From positions 1 through 64,000 of the forward strand of contig NZ_MSGO01000029.1 in NCBI RefSeq assembly GCF_001929375.1: a stretch of DNA of 64,000 bases, given 5' to 3'. This document shows, piece by piece, positions 15,825 to 25,207 of this stretch. The position numbers were made by a program, and so were the translations under genes. This DNA comes from Actinomyces oris. Its GTDB lineage: Bacteria; Actinomycetota; Actinomycetes; Actinomycetales; Actinomycetaceae. Every line of letters starts with the position of its first letter. The first letter of the stretch is position 1. The notes below the pieces were generated by a model. It did not search any database and was not told where the DNA came from. It saw only the letters and a list, made by a program, of their open reading frames with translations.

Positions 15825-18314
15825 GTGAGCACCACGAATCCCCCTGAGTCCCCGGTGAAGGGGCTCAGCGCAGCCCAGGTCGCCGAGCGCGTCAGCGCCG
15901 GACGGACCAACGAGTACCGCGAGCGGACCTCCCGCAGCGCCGCCCAGATCCTGCGGGCAAATGTCTTCACGATCTTCAACGGCATCCTCGGCGCCGCACT
16001 GGTCCTCGTCCTGGCGCTGGGGCACTGGGCGGACGCTCTGTTCGGTTTCGTCCTGCTGCTCAACACCGCCACCGGGACCCTGGCGGAGATCCGCGCCAAG
16101 CGCGCTCTGGACCGTCTCGCTGTACTGGAGACCCCCCGCGCCGTCGTCGTCAGGGACGGGACCGAGACCGAGGTGGCGGTCGGCCAGGTCGTCCTTGACG
16201 ACGTCGTACGACTCCGGGCCGGCCAGCAGGTGCCTGCCGATGGGGAGGTCCTGACCAGTGACGGCCTGGAGATCGATGAGTCGATCCTCACCGGTGAGTC
16301 CCGGCCCGTGCGCCCCGTGAGCGGAGCGCAGGTCATGTCCGGGACCACGGTGACGGCCGGGACCGGGCTGTTCCGCACCACCGCGGTCGGTGGGGACGCC
16401 TACGCCCACCGGCTGGCCCGGGAGGCCCGCAGGTACTCGCTGGTCGTCAGCGAGCTGCAGGCCGGAACCAACCGGGTGCTGCACTGGATCAGCTGGGTCA
16501 TCGTGCCTGTGGCCCTGGTGCTGGTGTGGTCCCAGCTGCGCTTGAGCGGAAGCATCGCCGAGGCCTGGAGCAGCGGCGCCTGGCGGAACGCAGCCGTTGC
16601 CGGTATTGCCGGCGTGGTCAGCATGGTGCCCCAGGGCCTGGTCCTTCTGACCTCCGTCAACTTCGCCACCGCCTCCCTGTCCCTGGCCAGGCGCAACGTC
16701 CTGGTTCAGGAGCTGCCCGCTGTGGAGGTCCTGGCCCGGGTCGACACTCTGTGCCTGGACAAGACCGGCACCATCACCACCGGCCGCATCCGCCTCGGGG
16801 ATATCCAGGGCCCCGACGGCGGTCAGGCGTCCTCCGAGGTGCTCTCGGCGCTCGCACTTCTCAGTACGGTGGGGGAGACCAACGCCACCGCCGACGCCAT
16901 CAGGGAGGGGCTCAGCGATCCCGGGCGCCTCGGCGAGCAGGGCCTCAGGGAAGTCCTGGAACCCGGCGACGCGGGTGCCTCGGCAGACATCGAGTCGGTG
17001 CCCTTCTCCTCGCGCCGCAAGTGGTCCGCGGTTCGCGACCGCTCCGGCACCACCTGGGTGCTCGGCGCCCCCGAGATCATTCTGGCAGGACACAGCGAGT
17101 CAGTGCTGGATCATGCTCGTCAGATCGCCGCGCAGGGAGTGCGCGTCGTGGCCCTGGCCCGCTCGCTCTCACCCTGGAGGCTGGCTTCAGGGGAGGAGGA
17201 GCCGCGGCTTCCCGATGACCTTGAGGCCGCAGGGATCGTGATCCTCACCGAGGAGATACGCCCCGACGCCGCGGAGACCCTCGCCTACTTCCGCCAGCAG
17301 GGCGTCGACGCCAAGGTCATCTCCGGGGACAGCCCCGAGACAGTGACCGCGGTCGCCCGCCAGGCCGGAGTCACCGCCCCCGACGGCGGCGAGCTCGTCG
17401 CCCTGGACGCGCGTACCCTGCCCGCCGGAGCGGGCAGTGGGCAGGAGACGGAGGAGGACCTGGATCGCCTGGCCGACGCGGTTGAGGGCGCCAGTGTCCT
17501 GGGACGGGTCACTCCCGAGCAGAAACGGGCACTGGTTCGGGCACTGAAGTCCCGAGGGCACGTCGTCGCCATGACCGGGGACGGCGTCAATGATGCCCTG
17601 GCGCTCAAGGACGCCGACCTCGGCATCGCCATGGGCAACGGAGCGCCGGCCACCAAGGCGGTGGCGCGCCTGGTGCTGCTCAAGGGGGAGTTCTCGGCCC
17701 TGCCCGGGGTCGTGGCCCAAGGACGCCGCGTCATGGCCAACACCGAGCGCATCGCCTCCCTGTTCCTGGCCAAGACCATCTACGCCTCGCTCATCGCCGT
17801 CGTCGTGTCGGCCATGGCGGTCGCCTACCCGTTCCTGCCCCGCCAGTTCACGGTCGTCTCCTCGCTGACGATCGGGATCCCCGCCTTCGTCCTGGCCCTG
17901 GCCCCCAGCAACCAGCGCTACCGGGAGGGCTTCCTCGGACGGGTGCTCAGTCTGTGCGTGCCGGCGGGGCTCATGGCGGGCACCGTCACGCTGTCCACCT
18001 ACCTCTGGCTGACACTCACCCACGCACCACGTGCCCAGGTGACCACGGCGACGACCCTGGTGCTCATCACCTGCGGGCTGTGGCTGCTCACGCTCACCGC
18101 CAGACCGTTGACGAGCTGGCGGTTGGGGCTGGTGGTCCTCATGGGGACGATCGCGGTCCTCGGCGTCGTCGCTCCGCCGGTGCGCGCCTTCTTCCTCCTG
18201 GCCTGGCCCACCCCCGGGGTATGGTGGGTGATCGCGCTCATGGCGGGCCTGGCCATCGGAGGAATCGAGCTGGTTCACCTGGTGCGGCGCCGGATCGTGC
18301 GCGGCCGCGGCTAA
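15825..18314 (+). CDS. CtpE-like cation-transporting P-type ATPase
   Basis: ATP-driven cation pump, 829 aa, ~10 membrane segments. Landmarks: GLSAAQVAERVSAGRTNEY (N-terminal cation-ATPase domain), ESILTGES actuator loop (TGES ~162), VPQGLVLLTSVNFA in membrane segment 4, phosphorylation site DKTGTIT (Asp ~312), KVISGDSPETV, and hinge TGDGVNDALALKDADLGIAMG. Overall it resembles mycobacterial CtpE, reported as a Ca2+ uptake pump. Odd point: residue 270 in the membrane-4 motif is Gln (PQGL), where many P2-type pumps have a cation-binding Glu (PEGL). Start GTG at 15825 with leaderless spacing. Placed after a Mn2+-riboswitch-controlled TerC, a divalent-metal role is likely; the ion is not determined. 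Confidence 0.93.
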   Translation: MSTTNPPESPVKGLSAAQVAERVSAGRTNEYRERTSRSAAQILRANVFTIFNGILGAALVLVLALGHWADALFGFVLLLNTATGTLAEIRAKRALDRLAVLETPRAVVVRDGTETEVAVGQVVLDDVVRLRAGQQVPADGEVLTSDGLEIDESILTGESRPVRPVSGAQVMSGTTVTAGTGLFRTTAVGGDAYAHRLAREARRYSLVVSELQAGTNRVLHWISWVIVPVALVLVWSQLRLSGSIAEAWSSGAWRNAAVAGIAGVVSMVPQGLVLLTSVNFATASLSLARRNVLVQELPAVEVLARVDTLCLDKTGTITTGRIRLGDIQGPDGGQASSEVLSALALLSTVGETNATADAIREGLSDPGRLGEQGLREVLEPGDAGASADIESVPFSSRRKWSAVRDRSGTTWVLGAPEIILAGHSESVLDHARQIAAQGVRVVALARSLSPWRLASGEEEPRLPDDLEAAGIVILTEEIRPDAAETLAYFRQQGVDAKVISGDSPETVTAVARQAGVTAPDGGELVALDARTLPAGAGSGQETEEDLDRLADAVEGASVLGRVTPEQKRALVRALKSRGHVVAMTGDGVNDALALKDADLGIAMGNGAPATKAVARLVLLKGEFSALPGVVAQGRRVMANTERIASLFLAKTIYASLIAVVVSAMAVAYPFLPRQFTVVSSLTIGIPAFVLALAPSNQRYREGFLGRVLSLCVPAGLMAGTVTLSTYLWLTLTHAPRAQVTTATTLVLITCGLWLLTLTARPLTSWRLGLVVLMGTIAVLGVVAPPVRAFFLLAWPTPGVWWVIALMAGLAIGGIELVHLVRRRIVRGRG

Positions 18315-18339
18315 GAGACCTGCTGCCTTACCGGCATTC

Positions 18340-18987
18340 CTACCTTGTGGTGACGAGGCAAAGCCATCCGTACCGGGGGTGGATGCTGATATCGGCCGTG
18401 AGGAAGCCGGCCTCGTAGGCCAGTGCGGCAAGGCTTCGGCCATCAGGCACATTCATACCCAGACGCTCCGCCCAGTGCCCTGCCGCTTCCCGATCGGCGA
18501 CCTCGTTGGTGATCACGAGCCGACCGCCGGGACTCAGGACGCGGCGGATCTCAATGAGGCCTGCCTGCAGGTCGGGCCAGAAGTAGGTGGTCTCAAAAGC
18601 CGTCACCACGTCGAAGAAGCCATCGCGGAAGGGCAGGTGGTCCACCGAGCCCTCCAGGACCCGAAGGCGGCCCGAGGCAATGGCGGAGCGGTTGAGACGG
18701 CGGGTCGTCTCAACCGCCTCGGGGGAGTGGTCGACACCGGCCACCTCACGACGAGTCCGCGCAAGGATCCGGGCGATGGCCCTGCCGCCTCCGCAGCCGA
18801 CGTCGAGCACCTTGTCACGGGGGAGGATCCCCGCCGCCTCCAGCCCCCACCGGTGCAGGCGGGCGTGCCCGATGTTCATGCCGCGCAGCAGCAGACGCCC
18901 GGTCAGGGAGGAGGGACGGGCGAACTGGGAGCCGGTCGGTGCGGCCTCCTGCCGGCTCAGGACAGGACTCCGATGACCGGGTTCCAC
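18340..18987 (-). CDS. Class I SAM-dependent methyltransferase
   Basis: Small-molecule type methyltransferase, 215 aa. The SAM-binding motif I is VLDVGCGGGRAIARIL, followed by AGVDHSPEAVETTRRLN (acidic residue of motif II) and LPFRDGFFDVVTAFETTYFWPD (motif IV). LSPGGRLVITNEV is the post-IV strand. The N-terminal FARPSSLTGRLLLRGMNIGHARLHRWGL is typical of a SAM-methyltransferase subgroup and shows that the start lies upstream of the internal ATG at 18879. The GTG at 18987 is used; it overlaps the upstream YciI gene by 31 bp, implying translational coupling. Substrate unknown. It converges on the ATPase gene with only 25 bp between stops. Confidence 0.85.
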   Translation of the reverse strand: MEPGHRSPVLSRQEAAPTGSQFARPSSLTGRLLLRGMNIGHARLHRWGLEAAGILPRDKVLDVGCGGGRAIARILARTRREVAGVDHSPEAVETTRRLNRSAIASGRLRVLEGSVDHLPFRDGFFDVVTAFETTYFWPDLQAGLIEIRRVLSPGGRLVITNEVADREAAGHWAERLGMNVPDGRSLAALAYEAGFLTADISIHPRYGWLCLVTTR

Positions 18988-19241
18988 TCGCGCGCGATGC
19001 GCTCGGAGATGAAGCCTGCCTGCTGGAACGGGTCCTCCTCGAGGAGGGACAGGGCTCCGGCCTCGTCCTCTGCGCGCACGACGATGAGGGCGTCGTGGGT
19101 GCCCACGTAGGGGCCTGCGGCCAGCAGCCGGCCCTCATCGGCCAGCCGGCCGTTGAAAGCGCGGTGCGAGGGGCGAACGGCGGCCATCTCCTCGTCCCTG
19201 TCAGTGACGTAGTGGTACTCGACGGCATAGATCTTGCTCAT
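18957..19241 (-). CDS. YciI family protein
   Basis: Small ferredoxin-like-fold protein, 94 aa (YCII domain). It begins MSKIYAVEYHYVTDRDEEMAAVRPSHRAFNGRLADEGRLLAAGPY, with the conserved His of RPSHRAF, an Asp/His pair in THDALIVVRAED, and PFQQAGFISERIAREWNPVIG, the usual dimer and active-site region. Family members are proposed small enzymes; no reaction can be assigned here. The ATG at 19241 is set by a TATGCT box 6 nt upstream. It is divergent from uvrA and overlaps the downstream methyltransferase gene. Confidence 0.88.
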   Translation of the reverse strand: MSKIYAVEYHYVTDRDEEMAAVRPSHRAFNGRLADEGRLLAAGPYVGTHDALIVVRAEDEAGALSLLEEDPFQQAGFISERIAREWNPVIGVLS

Positions 19242-19247
19242 GGCCTC

Positions 19248-19253
19248 AGCATA
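19248..19253 (-). promoter_or_regulatory. -10 element of the YciI gene, probably leaderless
   Basis: On the minus strand TATGCT is followed by 6 nt and the ATG at 19241. Confidence 0.5.
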
Positions 19254-19326
19254 AGGGCGGGAGTGCCGGCCGTGGCGAGAACCCAGGAGTGCCGGCGTTC
19301 TTCCGCCGCCCCGGCCATGAGACACG

Positions 19327-19342
19327 TCGAACACATGTGCGA
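19327..19342. promoter_or_regulatory. LexA (SOS) box upstream of uvrA
   Basis: TCGAACACATGTGCGA differs at one position from the actinobacterial LexA consensus TCGAACNNNNGTTCGA. It lies 38 bp before the uvrA start and just upstream of the predicted -35 zone, where repressor binding would block transcription. Confidence 0.7.
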
Positions 19343-19366
19343 CGCGCGGGACGTGCAGTCAACCCT

Positions 19367-19372
19367 TAGACT
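19367..19372 (+). promoter_or_regulatory. -10 element of uvrA, probably leaderless
   Basis: TAGACT is followed by 8 nt and the GTG start. There is no ribosome site. Confidence 0.5.
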
Positions 19373-19380
19373 CGAATCCC

Positions 19381-22227
19381 GTGAACGACTCTCTCATCAT
19401 CCGTGGGGCCCGCGAGCACAATCTCAAGGGCGTCGACCTGGACCTGCCGCGCGACACGATGATCGTCTTCACCGGGCTGTCGGGATCGGGCAAGTCCTCC
19501 CTCGCCTTCGACACGATCTTCGCCGAGGGGCAGCGCCGCTACGTGGAGTCCCTGTCCTCCTACGCCCGTCAGTTCCTCGGGCAGATGGACAAGCCTGATG
19601 TCGAGCTCATCGAGGGCCTGAGCCCGGCCGTGTCCATCGACCAGAAGTCCACCTCGCGCAACCCCCGATCCACGGTGGGCACCGTGACGGAGATCTATGA
19701 CTACCTGCGCCTGCTCTACGCGCGGGCCGGCGTCCAGCACTGCCCGGTCTGTGACGCCGTCATCTCCTCCCAGACCCCGCAGCAGATCGTCGACCAGGTC
19801 CGCTCCCTGCCCGAAGGCACTCGTTTCCAGGTCCTCGCCCCAGTGGTGCGCGGACGCAAGGGCGAGTACTCCGAGCTCTTCGGCGAGCTGCGCGGGCGCG
19901 GCTTCAACCGGGTGCGCGTCGACGGCGCCTCCGAGCGCCTCGACAACCCCCCGACCCTCAACAAGCGCCTCAAGCATGACATCGAGGTCATCGTCGACCG
20001 GCTCGTCGTCCGCGAGGGCATCCGCCAGCGCCTCACCGACTCGGTGGAGACGGCCCTCGGCCTGGCCGAGGGCCTGGTCATCATTGAACAGGTCGACCTG
20101 CCTGAGGACGACCCCGACCGGGAGCGACGCTACTCCGAGAAGCGCGCCTGCCCCAACGAGCACCCCCTGGCCCTGGACGAGATGGAGCCGCGCACCTTCT
20201 CCTTCAACGCCCCCTACGGCGCCTGCCCCGCCTGCACCGGGATCGGCACCCGGCTCGAGGTCGACCCCGAGCTCGTCGTTCCCGACGAGGAGCTGACCCT
20301 GGCCGAGGGCGCCGTCGCCCCCTGGTCGAGCCACCAGAAGTACTTCACCCGTCAGCTCGAGGCCCTGGGCAAGGAGCTCTCCTTCGACGTCGACACCCCC
20401 TGGTGCGCCCTGCCGGCGCGCGCCCGGGAGGCGATCCTGCGCGGCAAGGACTACGAGGTCAAGGTCACCTACCGCAACCGTTGGGGGCGCGAACGCATCT
20501 ACTCCACCGGCTTCGAGGGGGTTCTCGACTACGTTATGCGCAAGCATGACGAGACCGAGTCCGACTGGTCTCGGGAGCGCTACCAGGCCTACATGCGTGA
20601 GATCCCCTGCCCCGCCTGTGCCGGGGCCCGGCTCAAGCCCGAGGTACTGGCCGTGCGCGTGGGCGAGCTGTCCATCGCTCAGCTGTGCGAGCTGCCGATC
20701 GCTGAGGCCAGAGACTTCCTGGCCAACCTCAACCTCACCGGCCAGGCCGCCCAGATCGCCGGCAGCGTCCTGACCGAGATCAACGCGCGCCTCGGCTTCC
20801 TCGTGGACGTGGGGCTGGACTACCTCAGCCTGGCCCGCGGCGCGGCCACGCTCTCCGGGGGTGAGGCCCAGCGCATCCGCCTGGCCACGCAGATCGGCTC
20901 GGGCCTGGTGGGCGTCCTCTACGTCCTGGACGAGCCCAGTATCGGCCTGCACCAGCGCGACAACACCCGACTCATCGAGACCCTCCAGCGACTGCGGGAC
21001 CTGGGCAACACGCTCATCGTCGTCGAGCACGACGAGGACACCATCCGCTCAGCCGACTGGATCGTTGACATCGGGCCTGGAGCCGGCGAGCTGGGCGGTG
21101 AGGTCGTCTACTCCGGTGACGTCGCGGGCCTGGCCGGAGCCGAGGGCTCGGTCACCGGCGACTACCTGGCCAGACGGCGTCAGATCGAGATCCCCGCCAC
21201 TCGGCGCAAGCGGGACAAGGGTCGTGAGGTCACCGTCGTCGGCGCCCGCGAGAACAACCTCAAGGATGTCACCGTCTCCTTCCCGCTCGGTGTGCTCACC
21301 GCCGTCACGGGTGTATCCGGCTCGGGAAAGTCCTCCCTGGTCAACTCCATCCTCTTCCAGGTGCTCGCCAACAGGCTCAACCGTGCCCGCGGCGTGCCCG
21401 GCAGGCACAAGACGGTGCGGGGAGTGGAGCACCTGGACAAGGTGGTCCACGTCGACCAGTCACCGATCGGACGCACCCCCCGCTCCAATCCCGCCACCTA
21501 CACCGGGGTGTGGGACCACATCCGCAAGATCTTCGCGGCCGTGCCCGAGTCGAAGGTGCGCGGCTATGGACCCGGGCGCTTTTCCTTCAACGTCAAGGGC
21601 GGACGCTGCGAGTCCTGCAAGGGTGACGGCACGCTCAAGATCGAGATGAACTTCCTGCCCGACGTCTACGTCCCCTGCGAGGTCTGTCACGGCGCCCGCT
21701 ACAACCGGGAGACCCTGGAGATCCGCTACAAGGACAAGACGGTCGCCGACGTCCTGGACATGACCATCCACCAGGCTGCCGAGTTCTTCTCCGCCTCCTC
21801 GGTCATCTCCCGCCACCTCAACACCCTGGTCGAGGTGGGACTGGGGTATGTGCGCCTGGGCCAGTCGGCCACCACGCTCTCCGGCGGTGAGGCCCAGCGC
21901 GTCAAGCTCGCCACCGAGCTGCAGCGCCGCTCCACCGGCCGCACCATCTACGTCCTGGATGAGCCGACCACCGGGTTGCACTTCGAGGACATCCGCAAGC
22001 TGCTCGGGGTGCTTCAGGGACTGGTGGACAAGGGCAACTCCGTGGTCGTCATCGAGCACAACCTCGACGTCATCGCCAACGCCGACTGGGTCATCGACAT
22101 GGGACCCGAGGGCGGCAAGGGCGGGGGAACCGTCGTCGTGGCCGGGACCCCGGAGAAGGTCTCGGCCACCGAGTCGTCCTACACCGGCCGGTTCCTGGCT
22201 CCGGTGCTTGAGGCCGCCCGAGGCTGA
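19381..22227 (+). CDS. uvrA: Excinuclease ABC subunit UvrA
   Basis: ATPase that finds bulky DNA lesions and loads UvrB, 948 aa. It holds two ABC modules: Walker A1 GLSGSGKSS (~32-40) and signature [18 protein letters not shown]; Walker A2 [14 protein letters not shown] (~643) and signature [15 protein letters not shown]. Walker B regions are [14 protein letters not shown] and [14 protein letters not shown]. The first zinc site is the actinobacterial CPNEH...CPAC type rather than CxxC/CxxC. The second (CESCKGDG...[10 protein letters not shown]) is canonical. GTG start at 19381, placed by leaderless spacing. A LexA box upstream predicts SOS induction. The gene converges on the DUF2339 gene. Confidence 0.98.
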   Translation: MNDSLIIRGAREHNLKGVDLDLPRDTMIVFTGLSGSGKSSLAFDTIFAEGQRRYVESLSSYARQFLGQMDKPDVELIEGLSPAVSIDQKSTSRNPRSTVGTVTEIYDYLRLLYARAGVQHCPVCDAVISSQTPQQIVDQVRSLPEGTRFQVLAPVVRGRKGEYSELFGELRGRGFNRVRVDGASERLDNPPTLNKRLKHDIEVIVDRLVVREGIRQRLTDSVETALGLAEGLVIIEQVDLPEDDPDRERRYSEKRACPNEHPLALDEMEPRTFSFNAPYGACPACTGIGTRLEVDPELVVPDEELTLAEGAVAPWSSHQKYFTRQLEALGKELSFDVDTPWCALPARAREAILRGKDYEVKVTYRNRWGRERIYSTGFEGVLDYVMRKHDETESDWSRERYQAYMREIPCPACAGARLKPEVLAVRVGELSIAQLCELPIAEARDFLANLNLTGQAAQIAGSVLTEINARLGFLVDVGLDYLSLARGAATLSGGEAQRIRLATQIGSGLVGVLYVLDEPSIGLHQRDNTRLIETLQRLRDLGNTLIVVEHDEDTIRSADWIVDIGPGAGELGGEVVYSGDVAGLAGAEGSVTGDYLARRRQIEIPATRRKRDKGREVTVVGARENNLKDVTVSFPLGVLTAVTGVSGSGKSSLVNSILFQVLANRLNRARGVPGRHKTVRGVEHLDKVVHVDQSPIGRTPRSNPATYTGVWDHIRKIFAAVPESKVRGYGPGRFSFNVKGGRCESCKGDGTLKIEMNFLPDVYVPCEVCHGARYNRETLEIRYKDKTVADVLDMTIHQAAEFFSASSVISRHLNTLVEVGLGYVRLGQSATTLSGGEAQRVKLATELQRRSTGRTIYVLDEPTTGLHFEDIRKLLGVLQGLVDKGNSVVVIEHNLDVIANADWVIDMGPEGGKGGGTVVVAGTPEKVSATESSYTGRFLAPVLEAARG

Positions 22228-22269
22228 CGCCCCTACCCGCTCCGGTCTGGCTCTGCTGGACGGCTCGAC

Positions 22270-22293
22270 GTCGGATCCCCGGTCGGATCCCCG
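22270..22293. repeat. Tandem 12-bp direct repeat
   Basis: GTCGGATCCCCG occurs twice head to tail (22270-22281 and 22282-22293) in the 72-bp gap between the convergent uvrA and DUF2339 genes. It looks like a local duplication. Confidence 0.7.
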
Positions 22294-22299
22294 CCGCCC

Positions 22300-24999
22300 T
22301 CACATGTTCCCGGGACCCATGGGGACCTGGTCGCGCTCACGACGCTGCTCCTGCGCGAAGCGGTTGTAGAGCAGCGAGAGGACGAAGCAGACGACACCCG
22401 CGGCCGCCAGAGAGATGACTCGAATGATCGAGTTCTGCGAGGCCACGTCCACAACGGCGAGCTTGAGCACGGACAGAAGCACCAGAGTCAGTCCGTAGTG
22501 GCGCAGGATCGTCAAACGTGCCCCGAAACCGAAGACGATGCAGGCTCCGCCCGTCAGCAGCACCAGCACCGACATGAGGACCGAGCTCGGGCCCGTTTCG
22601 GTGGCCACCATGACTGAGAACCACATGAGCAACGAGTTGCCGATCGCAAGGCTCAGGCACACCTCCGCACTCCGCCTCCAGGGAAGCAGAAGCCACGTGG
22701 CGCTGGCTCCCAGCCCCAGGGCGACGGCGACCAGTAGCAGCATCCAGATCGTCGAGGACGCGGCCTCAGCCCACGACAGCGTCACCAGTGCCAGCACGGT
22801 CACCATTCCCGAGACGATCCAGGACGGTGCCGGTGCCCCCGTCTGTCTCCCTGCCGGGTCGGGCAGGGCCGCACCATGGGGGCCTACCCGGTAACGGGCT
22901 CCTCGGCACTGCCCACTGAGCACTCGCAGAGGCGTGGCGTCACTAGAGACCGCCCCCAGCGCGATGAGTGCGATCGTCACGAGCCCCGGAACCATGCGCA
23001 GGGCCGTCCAGGTGCCCCGGGAGTCCTCCACGAAGCCGGAGCCCAGGAACGGAGCGAGGACGGTGATGTTGAAGGCCACTACCGCCAGGGCCGCCCGCAA
23101 GGCTTGCATCCGGGGCTGAGTGCGTGTAGCTGCGGCATACGGAGCCTGGGTTGGGGAGCTGCGGGCGACGCGGTCGCCGAGCCCTTCGGCCACGCTCACC
23201 ATGAGCGCAGAGATCACCACGGAGATGATCAGCGACCAGGAATCGCTGCGGGAGTAAGCAGTGCCCGGGGGCACGAGAATCGGCGCCGTCCCGAGGAGGG
23301 CCAGGATCGGGGCCGGCTCCACTCTTCCGTTCAGGATGGCCGGGAGAAGGCACAGCATCGCTGCGACGACGACGAAGAGATGGACTCGGGGGTCGTCAAT
23401 GATCACCATACCGGTCAGTGCGAGGGGGAAGAATGCGACCTCGTGCCCGATTGCCATGGCACGGCGCCAGCGATCGGGGCAGTAGGCCGGGAGTATGGCG
23501 AGCGCCGCCGCGGCCAGCAGGAGGAGCTCGAGGAGGTAGGTGATGACGACGACGGTATGCGCCAGGTGGAGACTCGTCTGCCCCGTCAGCAGGTTGATGA
23601 ACCCCACCATGAGCACCGCCACGGTGAGGCCCCAGTCCCAGCCCGAGGTCTTGACCCCAATACTCCACAGCCGTGTGCTCGCGTGAATGGTCTGGCACAC
23701 CAGCAGCAGGCACAGGATGAGAGGGATGCTGGTGCCGCCGACGGTGGAGACGCGCAGCATCGGGTGGATCGGCGTGGCGATGAGGGCGGTTGCCGTTGCC
23801 GCCATCGAGGTCACCGGGTACCAGGCGGCCTGCCTCATCCGTCCGGTGTTGCGCGACAGGACGGTGCAGGTCAGTGCCAGCACCGTGACATAGATACTGA
23901 CCATCAGCCACGTGATGAGCGCTGCCTGTGGCTGGAGCGCCACGTGGCTGACTGCGAACCAGATGGTCACCAGGGCACCGAGAGTGGAGACGACCGCTGT
24001 GAACAGCACCCGTGTCATGTGGGACACGGCCAGGAGCACGAGGCCCCAGCAGGCCATGAGGACCAGAGCGGGCTCCGGGCGGAGCATCCCGCCGAGAAGA
24101 ACGGCCCCCACGATGGCGACGAAACCCAGCCCCCCACCGGTTCCCGTGATCGTTGCCGCGGCGACACGGTGACGGGGATGACTGAGTCCCAGCCGAGCCC
24201 CGGCCGCTGTCATCGTGATCGCGATGAGTGCCAGTCCCAGGATCTTGACGGGGTTGGGAATGGAGTCCCAAACGAGAGCCAGCAGACTGACCCCGGCAGA
24301 CAGCACGAGCACCGCTGCGGCGCCGGAGAGCAGATAGCGCCCGAGGTTGCCCTCCCGCATCGCTCGCTGGGCCCAGCCCGGAACTGCCTCGGCCTCAGCG
24401 CCGCGTGCCTGCCCGGCGCCTGCCGGTCCCGCCTGATTGGTCGCCTGCATATGCGGGGCGTTGCCCGCCATGGGGACATGCTGCATCGGAGTCGGGCCCG
24501 CCTGGGGTGCGTAGGCTCGCGCGGGCTCCATGGGGGCGGGGGGCTGATAACGCTGGGCAGGCGGCACCTCGTTCTGGGGGACTCGGGGAGCGTTCGAAGC
24601 CGTGGCCGTCGTGGGGCGGGCGTCCTTGTCCGCGGGGAGCGCCTCGCTGACGGAAGCCTGAGCGACAGCCTCATTGAGGGGCTGCCAGGAGCCCTGAGAG
24701 GCAGCTCTTGCCGCCGGGGGGATCGAGGGGGGAGCCGTCTCCGGCTGGGAGGGGGCGCTGATGGGTGAGGAACCGGCGTGCTCGTCAGCGACGTCGGCGG
24801 CGGCAGACGCCTTCGGGGCGACACCGGGGCTGCCGCTGCTCGCTGTGGCGGGGGAGACGCTGCTCTCCTGCGTCGGGGTGGCGGAGGAGTAGGTCAGCCA
24901 GGTGACGCGCTCCGCGAGCCAGTCGATCTTCCTCTCGATGAGGTCCAGTCGCTGCAGGACCAGGGCGACATTCGGTCCGACAGTGGGCGGCATGGACAT
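22300..24999 (-). CDS. DUF2339 giant membrane protein
   Basis: Very large predicted membrane protein, 899 aa. A short N-terminal helix (VGPNVALVLQRLDLIERKIDWLAERV) is followed by a ~170-residue Pro/Ala/Gln-rich disordered segment. The rest (~220-890) is an almost unbroken run of about 20 or more membrane helices, e.g. YLLSGAAAVLVLSAGVSLLALVW and VAAATITGTGGGLGFVAIVGAVLLGGM, the usual start of the DUF2339 domain. It ends in a short basic tail. The family's biochemical function is not established; cell-envelope roles have been suggested. Start ATG at 24999 has GAGGAG five nt upstream, followed by an ATG two codons later. Divergent from the UDP-glucose pyrophosphorylase gene. Confidence 0.85.
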   Translation of the reverse strand: MSMPPTVGPNVALVLQRLDLIERKIDWLAERVTWLTYSSATPTQESSVSPATASSGSPGVAPKASAAADVADEHAGSSPISAPSQPETAPPSIPPAARAASQGSWQPLNEAVAQASVSEALPADKDARPTTATASNAPRVPQNEVPPAQRYQPPAPMEPARAYAPQAGPTPMQHVPMAGNAPHMQATNQAGPAGAGQARGAEAEAVPGWAQRAMREGNLGRYLLSGAAAVLVLSAGVSLLALVWDSIPNPVKILGLALIAITMTAAGARLGLSHPRHRVAAATITGTGGGLGFVAIVGAVLLGGMLRPEPALVLMACWGLVLLAVSHMTRVLFTAVVSTLGALVTIWFAVSHVALQPQAALITWLMVSIYVTVLALTCTVLSRNTGRMRQAAWYPVTSMAATATALIATPIHPMLRVSTVGGTSIPLILCLLLVCQTIHASTRLWSIGVKTSGWDWGLTVAVLMVGFINLLTGQTSLHLAHTVVVITYLLELLLLAAAALAILPAYCPDRWRRAMAIGHEVAFFPLALTGMVIIDDPRVHLFVVVAAMLCLLPAILNGRVEPAPILALLGTAPILVPPGTAYSRSDSWSLIISVVISALMVSVAEGLGDRVARSSPTQAPYAAATRTQPRMQALRAALAVVAFNITVLAPFLGSGFVEDSRGTWTALRMVPGLVTIALIALGAVSSDATPLRVLSGQCRGARYRVGPHGAALPDPAGRQTGAPAPSWIVSGMVTVLALVTLSWAEAASSTIWMLLLVAVALGLGASATWLLLPWRRSAEVCLSLAIGNSLLMWFSVMVATETGPSSVLMSVLVLLTGGACIVFGFGARLTILRHYGLTLVLLSVLKLAVVDVASQNSIIRVISLAAAGVVCFVLSLLYNRFAQEQRRERDQVPMGPGNM

Positions 25000-25107
25000 G
25001 ACGGTTCTCCTCGTCACTCGGTGCTCGGCGGTGAGCACGTGTCACTCAACCGGTTCATCTGAGAGTAAGGGGGAGTCATCGATGTCGTGAAGGGGGTACA
25101 AGTTCCC

Positions 25108-25116
25108 TGTGGATAA
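25108..25116 (-). promoter_or_regulatory. Isolated DnaA-box-like nonamer
   Basis: TGTGGATAA is a perfect reverse complement of TTATCCACA. It is a single copy in the 208-bp divergent region, so it is not an origin; it may be chance or a DnaA-responsive promoter site. Confidence 0.3.
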
Positions 25117-25118
25117 CT

Positions 25119-25182
25119 CGAGAACGAGGAAAGGACAGATCACTCAAGAACGAACAGAGTCGAACAAAGTTGCACAAGAACG
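25119..25182 (+). repeat. Three spaced GAACG-type direct repeats before the UDP-glucose pyrophosphorylase gene
   Basis: CGAGAACGA (25119-25127), CAAGAACGA (25145-25153) and CAAGAACGG (25175-25183) recur at 26 and 30 bp just upstream of the promoter. The spacing near three helical turns hints at a regulator bound along one face; the regulator is unknown. Confidence 0.35.
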
Positions 25183-25200
25183 GTCAGGCTGGGATAGGCT
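25170..25200 (+). promoter_or_regulatory. Promoter of the UDP-glucose pyrophosphorylase gene, leaderless
   Basis: TTGCAC (25170-25175), 19 bp, TAGGCT (25195-25200), then 7 nt to the ATG. Confidence 0.5.
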
Positions 25201-25207
25201 GCGTGTC

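Noticed and set aside
25108..25116. Replication origin
   Set aside because: Only one DnaA-like nonamer, no dnaA/dnaN genes and no cluster of boxes.
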